Of a DNA stretch of 64,000 nucleotides, positions 24,561 to 36,624 are shown one piece after another. The translations under genes were made by a program, and so were the position numbers. The first letter of the stretch is position 1. Each line of letters starts with the position of its first letter. The notes below the pieces were generated by a model. The model was given only the letters and a program-made list of their open reading frames with translations, did not search any database and had not been told where the DNA came from. The DNA lies in NCBI RefSeq assembly GCF_000715075.1, contig NC_134087.1:104633161-104697160 (forward strand). Direction: 5' to 3'. This DNA comes from Nicotiana tabacum (Eukaryota > Streptophyta > Magnoliopsida > Solanales > Solanaceae).

Positions 24561-26436
24561 ATTCAACACCAATCACAAATGAATCCCAGTAAGGGAACAA
24601 TAAGGTAACAACAATGTCCCAACAAGGGAATCAACTATGAGAATAAGCACGTCCCGCCAAGGGATCCAACAGTAAGAATTATATACGTCCCGGCAAGGGA
24701 ATCAGCTATAACCAAACTTATGCAACCATTTAACTTCACAAATGAAACCTCAACTGGAACCAATACTCAACAACAATCATATACCACGAGGATAATCATA
24801 ATTCTTGCCCAACACGGAGAATCAACAACTTAGGCATTTGTAGAATTTATCAAGAACACAACGATTACAATTTAAGACTCACGGGCATGCTTGACAACGA
24901 CGTCTAGATACTCCTCACCACACCTACACGTCATACACTACACTAGCACATAGCAAATAAAGCACAATACCTATTCTCTCAAGCTAAGGTTAGACTAAAC
25001 ACTTACCTCAATGCCACGAACGTAATTCAAGCCTCAACTATCGCTTTACCTCTTGTTTCCACCACCAATTCACTTGTATCTAGCCACAATTTACTTAACA
25101 ATATCAATTAATGCTAAATGAATTAATTCTAATGCAAGAAAATAAGTTTTCTAAAGATTTCCCCAAAAAGTCAAAAAAATCGACCCCGGGTCCACATGGT
25201 CAAAACCAAAAGTTCGAACCAAAACGCGATTACTCATTCTCCCACGAACTCAAATATATAATTTGTTTTGAAATCGGACCTCAAATCGAGGTCCAAATCC
25301 CCAGAAATTGAAAATCCTGAGTTCTGCCCAAAACACCCAATTTTCCCCATGAAAACCCTTGATTTTGAATTGAAATCATGTGAAAAGATGTTATAGATTA
25401 AAGAAAATGAGTTAGAAACAACTTACAATTGATTTGGAGAAGAACTATTCTTTAGAAAATCGCCCAAGAGAGCTTAGGTTTTGAGAGATTTTGAAAAATG
25501 AAGTTAAATGTGTCTAAGTCCTAATTCACTAGTCGCAAATGTCGCAATTGTGAACCACTTCAGGACATGTTACCTTCGCACTTGCGAGAGAACCATCGCA
25601 TTTGCGACCAAGGCATGCCCAGGCTAGGTTCTCATTTCCGACACCTCGGTCGCAATTCCCATGCCTGAGAACTTCGCAATTGCGAGATCAGAGGCCTGGG
25701 CAAAATATCAGATACGAGCAACGTTTTTTTCCTAAGTTCAATTTCACTCCGTGGCCTATCCAAAACTCACCCGATCCCTCGTGGCTCCAAACCAAACATG
25801 TACGCAAGTCCAAAAATATCATACGGACTTTCTCGTGCGATCAAATCATCAAAATAACATCAACAACTATGAATTAAACCTCAAATTCATGAAATCACTC
25901 AAGAACATCAAAATTATTATTTTCTCAACTATAGGTCTATTTTATACCAAACCAACTCCGATATTTACCAAATTTTACAGATTCATCTTAATTATTATTT
26001 CAAACTTGTACCGGGCTCCGAAACCAAGATACGGGCCCGATACAATCAAGAAAATGCATCAATTCACTTCCAAAAGGCTTTATAATTTTCTTTATAAAGC
26101 CTTTATATTTTCCAGAAAATAATTTTCTTTAAAAATTCATTTCTCGGGCTTGGGACCTCGGAATTCGATTCCGGGCATACGCCCAAGTCCCAAATTTTAC
26201 TACAGACCCTACGAGACCGTCGAATCACGGGTTCGGTCCATTTACCAAGAATATTGACCAAAGTCAACTTTATTCAATTTTAAAATATAATTTCCTTATT
26301 TTACATAGTTTTCACATAAAAGCTTTCCGAAAACGCACCCGGACTACGCATACATATCGAGGTGAGACAAAAAGAGGTTTTTTAGGCCCCGGAACACAAA
26401 ATTTACTTGCAACACAAGTGATAAAAGGTCATCACA

Positions 26437-26448
26437 TTCTCCACCTCT
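26437..26448 (-). other. E1 polypurine tract
   Basis: AGAGGTGGAGAA on the minus strand lies directly before the 3' LTR start TGTGATGACC. Just upstream is TTCGTTCGAGGATGAAAGG, the pol-end block shared with E0, E2 and E3. Confidence 0.8.
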
Positions 26449-26489
26449 AAAAAAACCTTTCATCCTCGAACGAATATAAGAAAAAAAGT

Positions 26490-28059
26490 ACCTGAGTCGG
26501 AGAAAAGATGGGGATATCGGCTCTGCATATCGGACTCGGACTCCCAGGTCGCTGCCTCAATAGGTTGACCTCTCCACTGAACATAAACAGAAGGGAAACT
26601 CTTCGATCTCAACTAGCGAACCTGCCGATCTAGAATAGCTACCGGCTCCTCCTCATAGGACAAGTCCTTGTCCAACTGGACAGTGCTGAAGTCTCACATA
26701 TGGGATGGATTGTCGTGATACTTCTGAAGCATGGACACATGAAAAACTGGAAGTACGACTAATAAACTCGGCGGCAATGCAAGTCTGTAAGCCACCTATC
26801 CCACTCGATCAAGAATCTCAAACGGGCCAATGAATCTAGGGCTAAGATTGCCCCTCTTCCCAAATCTCATCACGCCCTTCATAGGTGACACCTGAAGCAA
26901 CACCCGCTCATCGACCATGAATGCCACATCATGAACCTTTCGGTCGACAAAACTCTTTTTCCTGGACTGAGCTGTACGAAGACTATCCTAAATGATCCTG
27001 ACTTTGTCCAAGTCATTCTGTACTAGATTCGTACCCAACAATCAAACCTCTCCCGGCGCAAACCATCCTACCAGCAACTGATACCGCCTACCATATAAAG
27101 CCTCATAAGGAGCCATCTGGATGCTTGACTGATAGATGTTGTTGTAGGTAAACTCCACTAAAGGCAAGAATTGATCCCACAAGCCTCCAAAGTCAATGAC
27201 ACAAGCTCAGAGCATATCCTCTAAAATCTGAATAGTACGCTCGGACTGCCCGTCCATCTGAGGATGAAATGCTGTGCTCAACTTGACCCGTGTGCCCAAC
27301 TCAAGCTGAACTGCCCTCCAAAAATGTGAGCTAAACTGTGTACCTTGGTCCGAAATGATAGACACGGGCACACCATGAAGACAAACAATCTCCCGGATAT
27401 AGATCTCTGCCAATCGCTCAGAAGAGTAGGAAACCGCCACAGGAATGAAATGTGCTGACTTGGTCAGCCTATCAATAATAACCCACATTGCATCGAACTT
27501 CCTATGAGTCCACGGGAGTCCAACCACAAAGTCCATAGTGATACGCTCCCACTTCCACTCAAGAATCTCAATCTTCCAGAACAAACCATCAGGTCTCTAA
27601 TGCTCGTACTTTACCTGCAAACAATTCAAACACCGAGCCACATATGCAACAATATCCTTCTTCATCCTCCTCCACCAATAATGCTACCGCAAATCCTGAT
27701 ACATCTTAGCGGCGCCCGGATGAATAGAGTACTGGGAACTATGGGCCTCCTCTAAAATCAACTCTCGATGTCCATCCATGTTAGGCACACAAATATGACC
27801 CTACATCCTCAAAACTCCATCATATCCAATTGTAACCTGCTTGGCACCTCCGTGATGCACTGTGTCTCTAGGGACAAGCAAATGAGGATCATCATACTGC
27901 CGACCTTGGATACGCTAAATTAATGAAGAACGAGTGACTGTGAAAGCTAACACATAGTCGGACTCAGAAACATCCAACCTCATGAACTGATTGGCCAAAG
28001 CCTGAACATCCAAAGCAAGCGGACTCTCACCGACTGGAATATACGCAAGACTGCCCATA
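26490..28059 (-). pseudogene. E1 integrase with C-terminal chromodomain (broken)
   Basis: Integrase inserts the cDNA into chromosomes; the chromodomain of chromoviruses is thought to steer it to marked chromatin. An HHCC zinc region lies at about 27620-27740 (SIHPGAAKMY, then CLNC). The catalytic core is an open 125-codon stretch at 27207-27584 with the DDE residues in MDFVVGL, SIISDQG and GQSERTI all present. A GPY/F module ([11 protein letters not shown]) is near 26830 and the chromodomain (VQWRGQPIEAATWE) near 26510-26590. Stops interrupt it at about 27599 (H*RP), 27686 (LR*HY) and elsewhere; E2 or E3 has CAG at several of these codons. Confidence 0.88.
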
Positions 28060-28559
28060 CTAGCTAACATTCTACTCAAAGCATCGGCCACCGCATTGGC
28101 CTTTCCCGAATGATATAAGATGATGATATCATAGTATTTCAATATCTCCAACCACCTTCTCTGCCTCAAATTTAGCTCCTTCTGCTTGAACAAATACTTT
28201 AGACTCTTGTGATCCGTGAACACCTCACATGACACGCCATACAGATAATGCCTCCAAATCTTCAACGCGTGAACAATGGTTGCTAACTCCAAATCATAAA
28301 CCGGATAATTCTTTTCATGAATCTTCAACTGTCGCGAAGTATAAGCAATTACCTTACCATCCTGCATCAACACCACACCAAGTCCAATACGAGATGCGTC
28401 ACAATAAACTATACCTGTGGGCAATACCAACACTGGCGCCGTAGTCAAAGCTATCTTGAGATTCTGAAAGCTGGCCTTAGACTCATCTAACCACCTGAAC
28501 TGGGCACCCTTCTGGGTCAACCTGGTCATCAGGGCTGCAATAGATAAATACCCCTCCAC
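28060..28559 (-). pseudogene. E1 RNase H domain
   Basis: RNase H removes the RNA template during cDNA synthesis. It lies within an open run of 276 codons (27915-28745) that also covers the end of RT. The acidic residues are seen in [22 protein letters not shown] and VADALSR, all conserved. This is the best-preserved domain of the three pol regions in the window. The frame upstream and downstream is closed by stops, so it is part of a pseudogene. Confidence 0.9.
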
Positions 28560-29222
28560 AAACCGATGGTAATAGCCCGCCAAATCCAAGAAACTCCAGA
28601 TCTTTGTAGGTGACGCGGGTCTAGGCCAGTTCTTAATTGACTCTATCTTCTTCGGATCCACCTGAATACCCTCAGCTGAAACAACGTGACCTAGGAATGC
28701 AACTGAACTCAACCAGAACTCACTCTTCGAAAACTTAGCATACAACTAACTATCTCCCAAAGTCTGAAGAACCACTCTCAAATACTGCTCATGCTCCTCC
28801 CGACTGCGGGAATAGATCAAAATATCATCAATGAAGACTATCACGAATGAATCCAAGTAAGGCTTGAACACTCAGTTCATCAAATCCATAAAATTTGATG
28901 GGGCATTTGTCCCCCCAAATGACATCACCAAAAAATAATAATGCTTGTACCGAGTGCGGAAAGCTGTCTTAGGGACATCGGATGCCCTAATCCTCAACTG
29001 ATGATAGCTAGATCTCAAGTCAATCTTCGAAAACACCTTGGAACCCTGAAGCTGATCAAACAAATCATCAATCCTCGGAAATGGATACTTATTCTTGATT
29101 GTAACCTTGTTCAATTGCCGATAATCTATACACATCCTCATCGATCCATCCTTCTTCTTAACAAACAACATTGGCGCACCCCAAGGTGAGACACTAGGTC
29201 TAATAAAGCCTTTATTAAGAAA
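28560..29222 (-). pseudogene. E1 reverse transcriptase (two or more stops)
   Basis: The polymerase copies genomic RNA into cDNA. Seen in order: [54 protein letters not shown], then the catalytic FIDDILIYS near 28820, with both aspartates present. A TGA follows LMN at about 28872 (probably CGA to TGA) and a TAG precedes LYAKF at about 28748. The GG in SFGGTNAP replaces the usual GL. Confidence 0.9.
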
Positions 29223-29225
29223 GTC

Positions 29226-29880
29226 TTACAACTGTTCCTTCAATTCTTTCAACTCAGGCGGGGCCATATGATACGACAGGGCCATACGATACGGCAGGAA
29301 AGAAATGGGCTGAGTGCTCGGAGCCAAATTAATGCAGAAGTCAATATCCTTGTCGGGTGGCATACCCGGCAGGTCTGAAAGAAATACCTCAGGAAACTCA
29401 TGAACAACAGGCACAGAATCCATAGAAGGATCCTCGACACTAGAATCACAAACATATGCCAAATAGACCAAACACCCCTTCTCGACCATACATCGAGCCT
29501 TCATATATGAGATAACATTGCGGATAGAATGACTAGAAGTCCCTCTCCACTCTAAACGAGGTAAACCCGCCAAGGTTAAGGTCACAGTCTTGGCATGACA
29601 GTCCAAGATAGCGTGGTAAGGTGATAACCAGTCCATCCCCAATATGACGTCAAAATCAACCATGTCCAGAAGTAACAAATCTACACGAGTCTCAAGACCC
29701 CCAATCACAACTATACATGAATGATGGATACGATCTACCATAATAGAATCACCCACCGGTGTAGACACATATACAGGAGCACTCAAAGAATCACTAGGCA
29801 TGACCAGATACAGTGCAAAATAAGATGACACATAGGAGTATGTAGACCCTGGGTCAAATAGAACTGAAGCATCTCTACTA
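29226..29880 (-). pseudogene. E1 aspartic protease and linker to RT
   Basis: The protease would cleave the polyprotein. On the minus strand the active-site stretch reads LFDPGSTYSYVS near 29850, followed by the conserved VDFDVILGMDWL and HAILDCHAK. The frame from 29831 down to 29226 is open, 201 codons. An 18-bp in-frame tandem duplication at 29261-29296 adds six residues in the linker (YRMA...YHMA). A TAA follows EQL at about 29229. Confidence 0.88.
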
Positions 29881-30159
29881 CAGACCAGAACAGTACCTAT
29901 GATAACTGCATCGGAGGCCTCAGCATCGAGCCTGGCTGGAAGAGCATAACATTGGGGCTGGGCCCCACTATTCTGAGCTACGTCCCTGGGACAGCCTCCT
30001 ATTGGCTAGCCTCCACCACTAGCGGCCTAACCTCCACCGCTAATACCTTTACCTCCACCTCTAGCACCTCTTCCCTCATCCCTAGCAGACTGAGCGGGCG
30101 GTGGAACACCTGGTGCCTGAATCATAGCACGGGAACCCTGCTGCTACGACTGAACACCC

Positions 30160-31518
30160 ACTAATCTCAGACAAGCCCTCCGGATATGAGCATACTCACC
30201 GCACCCAAAGCATCTACCTGAGTGTTGTGGCTGAGGGAACTGAGACTGACCCTAGCGGGCCGGATGACTATGAGAATAGCTCTAAATAGGAGGTGCTTTG
30301 ATAGGAGCTGATGGTGCATGGTAGGATTGCTGATCAGAATACTGCATATAAGAACCACGACCACTTGAAACACCCTGAGAAGTCTGAAGTGCTGAATAAA
30401 ATGGCCTAGGAGGATGACCCCTACCAAAAGAATCACTTCCTCCAAATGAGGCACCACTGAACCTTCCTGAATGACGGGGCCTCTTGTCAGACCCCTGACC
30501 ACTACCCTGTGATAGAACCATCTCAACTCTCCTAGCCAGAGTGGCCGCATCCTAAAACGAAATCTCACTCCCAATCTCCTTAGCCATCTACAATCGAATC
30601 GGCTGAGCGAGTCCCTCAATGAACCTCCTCATCCTCTCTCTCTCTCTCTCTCTTAGTAGGAAGTATGATAAGAGCATGGCGAGCCAAAGCAATGAATCTA
30701 GTTTCGTACTGAGTGACGGTCATGGAACCCTGCCGGAGACACTCAAACTGCCTCCGATAATCCTCCCTCTTAGTGATAGGAAGAAACTTCTTTAGAAATA
30801 GCTAAGAAAACTGATAAAAAGTCAGGGCAGGCGACCCAACTGGCCTAGCAAAACAATAATCCCTCCATTAAGTCTTAGCAGAACCTGACAGGTGAAAAGT
30901 AGCATAGTCAACTCCATTGTTCTCTACTATCCCCATATTCCGAAGAACCTCATGGCAGTTGTCTAAGTAATCCTAGGGATCCTTTGAAGATGTACCACCA
31001 TAAGTAGTAGTGAACAGTTTAGTGAACCTATCCAACCTCCTCAAAGCATCGGCAGACATAGTTGTTCCATCGCCAGTCTGAGCTACCATACCCGGCTGAA
31101 CTGCTCCAACTAGCTAAGCTGCTGGATTTTGAAACTGGGCAGCCATCTGCTAGGGAGTGCGGGTAGCGGGAGTCTATGCTCATCCCTCAACTTGAGAGAT
31201 GACTGGTGCCATATGAAGTAAGCTTATCCGGGTGACACTCTCCATAAGGCCCACTAGATGGATCATAGCGACCTGGAGTACTGGGGTAGCAATGAACCCT
31301 TCTGGGACCTGAGCTAGGCCCACCGAAACTGTATAGGTCGGAACCTCATCATCAAACTCAACCTGAGGCTCCGCCGCTGGTGCTGCTACTTTGGGCTGAG
31401 CTCTGCCCCTGCCTCGCCCTCTAGCACAGCCTTGGCCTCGCCCCCTGCCCCTCGTGGGAGATACTACTCGGGGCTCGGGCTGTTGATCAGTGGATGAGGA
31501 AGCGCGTGTTCTTTCCAT
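30160..31518 (-). pseudogene. E1 gag (broken)
   Basis: Gag forms the particle. It starts MERTRASSSTDQ at 31518 with an R/G-rich tract (RGRGRGQGCARGRGRGR) typical of this group and stays open to 31180. The capsid part (31180-30530) has many stops; several are TAG where Q is expected (PAA*LV, RTP*QM, FS*LFL, DP*DY). A CT repeat at 30633-30653 disrupts the region. The C-terminus keeps an intact CCHC zinc knuckle, CFGCGEYAHIRRAC, near 30170-30215. Confidence 0.85.
30633..30653 (-). repeat. (CT)10 microsatellite inside E1 gag
   Basis: About ten CT units replace sequence that in E2 (near 43285) and E3 reads as ordinary gag codons. It adds to the coding damage. Confidence 0.85.
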
Positions 31519-31699
31519 CTATGAAAGAACAGAGTAGAAATTCAATTAGCATTGAGAAACCAAACCGCACGACAGGGATGAATAGAAGTGAAACTGTTCC
31601 TAACTCTACAGCCTTTAGGGATAAGCACAGACATCTCCATAACGATCCCTCAGACTCTACCAAGCTTGTCCGTGACTTGTGAGACCTAAGCAACCTAGA

Positions 31700-31711
31700 G
31701 CTCTAATACCA
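31700..31711 (-). other. E1 primer-binding site
   Basis: TGGTATTAGAGC on the minus strand, three bases inside the 5' LTR edge, matches the initiator tRNA-Met complement with one transition. Confidence 0.88.
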
Positions 31712-31714
31712 ACT

Positions 31715-34625
31715 TGTCACGACCCGAATTTCCCACCCTCGGGAGTCGTGATGGCACCTATTAGTGAAACCTAGGCAATCCGATTATTCAAATTATTTAA
31801 CCCTTTTCATTTCTAAATCCCTTAACAGTTGTGAGTTGAAAATTTATAAACATCAGAAATTAAATAAGCGGAGGAATGAAATTTAACAATTAAGCCAATA
31901 CCAATACGAATTTATGACATAAACCACCCAGAACTAGTGTCACAATCTCACGGACTATCTAAGAAAACTACTAATAAAATCTGAACAAGAAAGTACATGT
32001 ATGTGTTTGGAATATAAAAGAACAGAAAGAAACTATATAGGGAGGGGATGCCAAGGCTTGCGGACGCCTACAAGTCTACCTCGGGTCTCCTGATGGACAG
32101 AAGGCAGTAACCCCTAGCTAAGGTCCGTATGCTCCAGTATCGAGATCTGCCACAGTGCACAGTGTAGTATCAGCACAACCGACCCCATGTGCTGGTAAGT
32201 GTCGAGCCTAACCTCGGCGAAGTAGTGACGAGGCTAGGACAAGACTACCAAAAAAACCTGTGCAGTTAAAGCATATACGACAAGAAATAATAATAGAACT
32301 AGTAGTTAAAGATGGGAAGGGGAACATGTTGCGGGGAATATCAATTACCAACAGTAACTCAGGAGAAAAGCATAAAGAATATTTTAAGGTATGCATTAGT
32401 AAGTATAAGGAAACAGTAACAAATCAATATCCACTTTTATTATTTATTGTTGCGGCGCGCAACCCGATCCAAATCATATAACATTGTTACTTTGTGCAAC
32501 CCGATCCAATCGTATATTATTTTTGCGGCGTGCAACCCGATCCAATCATATATCATTGTTGCAGCATGCAACCCGATCCAATCATATATCATTGTTGCGG
32601 TGTGCAACCCGACCCCTCCTGTCCTCCCTTATTAATCCATGTTGCGGCGTGCAACCCAATCCCATGTAATATTGTTGCGGCGTGCAACTCGATCCCAATA
32701 TACAATTTAACACCAATCACAAATGAATCCTGGCAAGGGAACAATAAGGAAACAACAATGTCAGGACAAGGGAATCAACTATGAGAATAAGCACATCCCG
32801 ACAAGGGATCGAACAGTAAGAATTATATATGTCCCGGCAAGGGAATCAGCTATAACCAAACTTATGCAACCATTTAACTTCACAAATGAAACCTCAACTG
32901 GAACCAATACTCAACAACAATCATATACCACGAGGATAATCATAATTCTTGCCCAACACAGAGAATCAACAACTTAGGCATTTGTAGCACTTATCAAGAA
33001 CACAATGATTACAATTTAAGACTCATGAGCATGCTTGACAATGACATATAGATACTCGTCACCACACCTATACATCGTACACTACACTAGCACATACCAA
33101 ATAATGCACAATACCTATTCCCTCAAGCTAAGGTTAGACCAAACACTTACCTCAGTGCCACAAACATAATTCAAGCCTCGACTATCGCTTTACCTCTTGT
33201 TTCCAACACAATTCGCTTGTATCTAGCCACAATTTACTTAACGATATCAATAAATGCTAAATGAATCAATTCTAATGCATGAAAATAGGTTTTATAAAGA
33301 TTTCCCCAAAAAGTCAAAAAAATCAACCCCAGGACCACATGGTCAAAACCCGAAGATCGAACCGAAACCCGATTACCCATTCACCCACGAACTCAAATAT
33401 ATAATTTGTTTTGAAATCGGACCTCAAATCGAGATCCAAATCCCCAAAAATTGAAAATCCTAAGTTCTACCAAAAACACCTAATTTCCCCCATGAAAACC
33501 CTTGATTTTGAATTGAAATCAAGTGAAAAGATGTTATATATTAAATAAAATGAGTTAGAAACAACTTACAATTGATTTGGACAAGAACTATTATTTAGAA
33601 AATTGCCCAATAGAGCTTAGGGTTTGAGAGAGTTTGAAACATGAAGTAAAATGTGTCTAAGTCCTAATTCACTGGTCGCAGATGTCGCAATTGCGACCAG
33701 GGTTCACAATTGAAAACCACTTCAGGACCTGCTGCCTTTGCATTTGCGAGAGAACCGTCGCATTTGCGACATCGCATTTACGATAGAAGTGTCGCATTTG
33801 CGACCAAGGCCTGCCCAGGCTAGGTTCATATTTGCGACACCTGGATCAAAATTCCCATGCCTGAGAACTTCGCAATTGCGAAGACTGATCTCGCAATTGC
33901 GAGATCAGAGGCCTAGCCAAAATATTAGATATCAGCAACTATTTTTCCTAAGTCCACATTCACTTTGTGGCCTATCCAAAACTCACCCGAGCCCTCGGGG
34001 ATCCAAACCAAACATGAACGCAAGCCCAAAAATATCAAACGAACTTGCTCGTGTGATCAAATCATCAAAATAACATTAACAACTATGAATTAAACCTCAA
34101 ATTCATGAAATCACTCAAGAACATCAAAATTACTATTTTCTCAACTATAGGTCCGTTTTATACCAAACCAACTCCGATCTTTACCAAATTTTACAGATTC
34201 ATCTTAATTATTATTTCAAACTTGTACTGGGATCCGGAACCAAGATACGGGCCCGATACCATCAAGAAAATGCATCAATTCACTTCCAAAAACCTTTATA
34301 TTTTCCAGAAAATAATTTTCTTTAAAAATTCATTTCTCAGGTTTGGGACCTCGAAATTTGATTCCGGGCATACGCCCAAGTCCCAAATTTTACTACAGAC
34401 CCTACGACACCGTCGGATCACGGGTCCGGGTCCGTTTAGCAAAAATGTTTACCAAAGTCAACTTTATTCAATTTTAAAAGCCAATTTCCTTATTTTACTT
34501 AGTTTTTACATAACAGCTTTCCGAAAATGCACCAGGACTACGCACGCATATCGAGATGAGACAAAAAGAGGTTTTTAAGGCCTCGGAACACAGAATTTAC
34601 TTGAAACACAAGTGATGACCTCACA
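31715..34625 (-). repeat. E1 5' LTR
   Basis: Edges TGTCACGACCC (left) and GACCTCACA (right), next to the target duplication GAAGG. It carries the 36-bp array (about 32450-32700), the hairpin block (about 32208-32240) and a palindrome cluster (33670-33910). I found no convincing TATA box downstream of the cluster; the region 33630-33660 is only AT-rich. Confidence 0.93.
33868..33908 (-). other. Two adjacent perfect palindromes in the E1 5' LTR
   Basis: CTTCGCAATTGCGAAG (33868-33883, 16 bp) is followed after one base by a 24-bp perfect palindrome at 33885-33908 with core GATCTCGCAATTGCGAGATC. In the 3' LTR (near 25671) only one hybrid remains (CTTCGCAATTGCGAGATCAG), consistent with a deletion between the identical cores. 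Confidence 0.9.
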
Positions 34626-34770
34626 GAAGGGATGTATAGTCATTCCTGCCCGAAAATCAGATGGATTACTTAGGGTATGAAGGGAGGGATACTCATCCCT
34701 GCTCGAATGTCAGAGATATTACTCATAGGGTGAGAAGGGATGGACACTTATCCTCTCCCAAAAATTAGAA
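34626..34770. repeat. Dimeric minisatellite, right half (resumes after E1)
   Basis: GAAGGGATGTATAGTCATTC, then GAAGGGAGGGATACTCATCC and AGGGATGGACACTTATCC continue the array of 23300-23580, alternating unit types in the correct phase. Confidence 0.88.
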
Positions 34771-35399
34771 ACCATTTCCTCCATTTAGACCTTTGTGCCC
34801 ATTCCAATATTCTTGATTTGGACGCTGATAACTTTTTTTGTCCTTTGCAAGCCAAAGAAATGGTAAGTTTTAGAGACTATACCAGGTACACTCCATGTTT
34901 TCGTATATAAGAGTACATCATAAGTGAATTGATGTATGCTCGAAAATAAGATCATCTTTGAAAGTACATAAAGTAAGTTAATAATATTACCTTGGAGGAT
35001 ACAAATCTTTAAGATCGTAGATAACAAGTACCAAGACGGTTGGAAGACTTAGAAGCTAAAAAAATGAAGAAAATATGTTTCGTCGAAAGTCGACAAGTTA
35101 GAAATATTATAACATGTACTTTTGGGATAAGAATATGGTTCTTAACATGATACGGAAGTTATGTTATGAGTTATTTTAGTCGTATGATAGTCGTGAATTA
35201 CATTTTGAAGTCAAGCGAGTTGTGGAACCAAAGTTGGCAAAGGTCATTATAAGTTACATTCAATGCTGAAAATTAGGTCAAATGTAGCTCCGTTTTTCTC
35301 CCAATATGCTTGGGTTTAAGGTATGATCAACATATTAAATTGAAGATTTACGAGTCTAGTCTAACACATTAAACCCTTTGTTGATAAGACATCGAAGTA
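34771..35399. other. Unassigned stretch right of the E1 flank
   Basis: No coding sequence or RNA gene recognised. The part after about 35150 may be the U3 of the LTR remnant that follows, but no edge could be placed. Confidence 0.4.
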
Positions 35400-36075
35400 G
35401 AGAGATATTCGCAATATCGCGAGATCGCATAAGCAGCTCTCAATGGGACCCACTTAGGCACTGGTCGACCTACTTCACTTTATAAATGATTGGATGCCTA
35501 TTTTTTGCTCATTTTTACTCAACTTTATATCCAAACTTCTCCTAACCCTCCTAAACAGATACCATAAGGGTTTGAAGGGGAATCCAAGTGATTACACCAT
35601 ATTTCACCATCTAAAGTTAGTTCTAGTAAAGAACAACACCTCTTTGAGGTTGTGTTGTCATTGAGGATAGTTGTGGGTTGTGTTTGGCTGAAACTTCTAG
35701 TGGTTTCTGCTGGTTTATGTATGTATAATACTCTACTACATGTGCTTGAAGTTTTTTATATGTTAGTTGCACCATATTTAACTGAAGGCATATTGATGTT
35801 ATGACATCTCGAGAGATCTTGTTGTCTTACTTCTTATAACTTGCATTCATTTATACATGTACATTGACCCATGACCAGATGACATTATATACGCGTATAT
35901 TATATGTAAATAGGATTTGGGGAAAGGTTATGGCATTATATATGCACCTGATCGGCTGGTATATGTTGATGATTTCACCCACAGGGGCCGAGATGATATG
36001 ATGGGATGTCCTCAGGGGCATGATCATGGTATGTACACATATAGATATACATGATATGACATTTATATTCGTGCA
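35400..36075 (+). mobile_element. LTR remnant related to E4, plus strand
   Basis: From about 35780 to 36075 it matches the reverse complement of E4 LTR 2400-2700 (TGACCAGATGACATTATATACGC, CGAGATGATATGATGGGATG). Upstream lies the usual plan: CGCAATATCGCGAGATCGCA at 35410-35429, then TATAAATG at 35481. The fragment ends abruptly at about 36075, directly before coding-like sequence in the same orientation. Confidence 0.7.
35481..35488 (+). promoter_or_regulatory. TATA box of the E4-like LTR remnant
   Basis: TATAAATG lies 50 bp after the CGCAATATCGCGAGATCGCA cluster and about 600 bp upstream of the coiled-coil pseudogene, on the same strand. Confidence 0.5.
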
Positions 36076-36624
36076 GAATTGCTCTTATCTTATAGGAAGC
36101 AAATCACTAAGATTTTCAAGGATATGAAGAAGGACAATGTTTTGGATCTTTCTCCATTAAAGAGTTTACTGGATTATCTTTTCGAGGTTGCCACTTCATA
36201 TGAAAAAGAGCGATCCAATTTGGCCGATAAGATGAGTGAAGATGAGAAGTTAGAGCTAATTTTCAAAGCTAAGAGGCATCTCGAGTTGTCTAAACTTGAA
36301 GGAAGTGAGAAAGTCAATAAAGTTTCCTCTAACAAAAAAAATTGAAGAGAGTTGTGAAGAGGTTGCAGACAAAATGCGAATCTTGAAGGTATTATAGAAG
36401 CGACTCAAAAGGAGGTTAAAGAGATTCAAGCAAGAGTTTCAGATACCGAGACTGAGGTCTCTTCATATGACAACGTAAATTTGCTGACTCTTGATGATTC
36501 GGCCAATCTGGAGGAGGAGAAGAAGAAGAACATGGAGACTAGCTGTCAAGAATTAATTAACTACAAGTTCTATTTAGATTCGGCTATTAGTATTATCTCC
36601 CCTTTTATCTTTATGTTAGATTGA
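36076..36624 (+). pseudogene. Coiled-coil protein fragment, frameshifted
   Basis: An open frame from 36079 to 36345 encodes 88 residues rich in K, E, L and S (KIFKDMKKDNVLDLSPLKSL, then EKERSNLADKMSEDEKLELI). After an A8 run near 36331-36338 the coding character continues in other frames (IEESCEEVADKMRILK; then, from about 36391, GIIEATQKEVKEIQARVSDT and an EEEKKKNMET tract) until a TGA at about 36622. The composition suggests helical coiled coil. The family is not recognised. The upstream TATCTTATAG|GAAGCA could be a splice acceptor of an internal exon. It is broken by at least two frame changes. Confidence 0.55.

Larger units (their letters stand above)
23581..26436 (-). repeat. E1 3' LTR
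   Basis: Left edge TGTCACGACCC; right edge TCATCACA, next to the polypurine tract. It aligns with 31715-34625. It holds the conserved hairpin block (24066-24096), a 36-bp array (24303-24560) and a cluster of TCGCAATTGCGA-type words (25530-25695) in which the paired palindromes of the other copy are merged into one. Confidence 0.93.
23581..34625 (-). mobile_element. E1: chromovirus (Ty3/gypsy, Del/Tekay-like), minus strand, decayed
   Basis: Two LTRs (23581-26436 and 31715-34625) flank gag, protease, RT, RNase H, integrase and chromodomain in that order on the minus strand. The primer site and polypurine tract are in place. Flanks AAAGG and GAAGG give a one-mismatch target duplication, and the split minisatellite resumes in phase on the other side, so both ends are firm. 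Catalytic motifs are largely kept, but many in-frame stops, mostly TAG in place of CAG, and a CT-repeat insertion in gag rule out expression of full proteins. Confidence 0.95.

Noticed and set aside
24303..24608. ORFs with repeating CNPIQSYI-like units (also at 32447-32784)
   Set aside because: Same effect from a 36-bp LTR minisatellite, present in both LTRs of E1.
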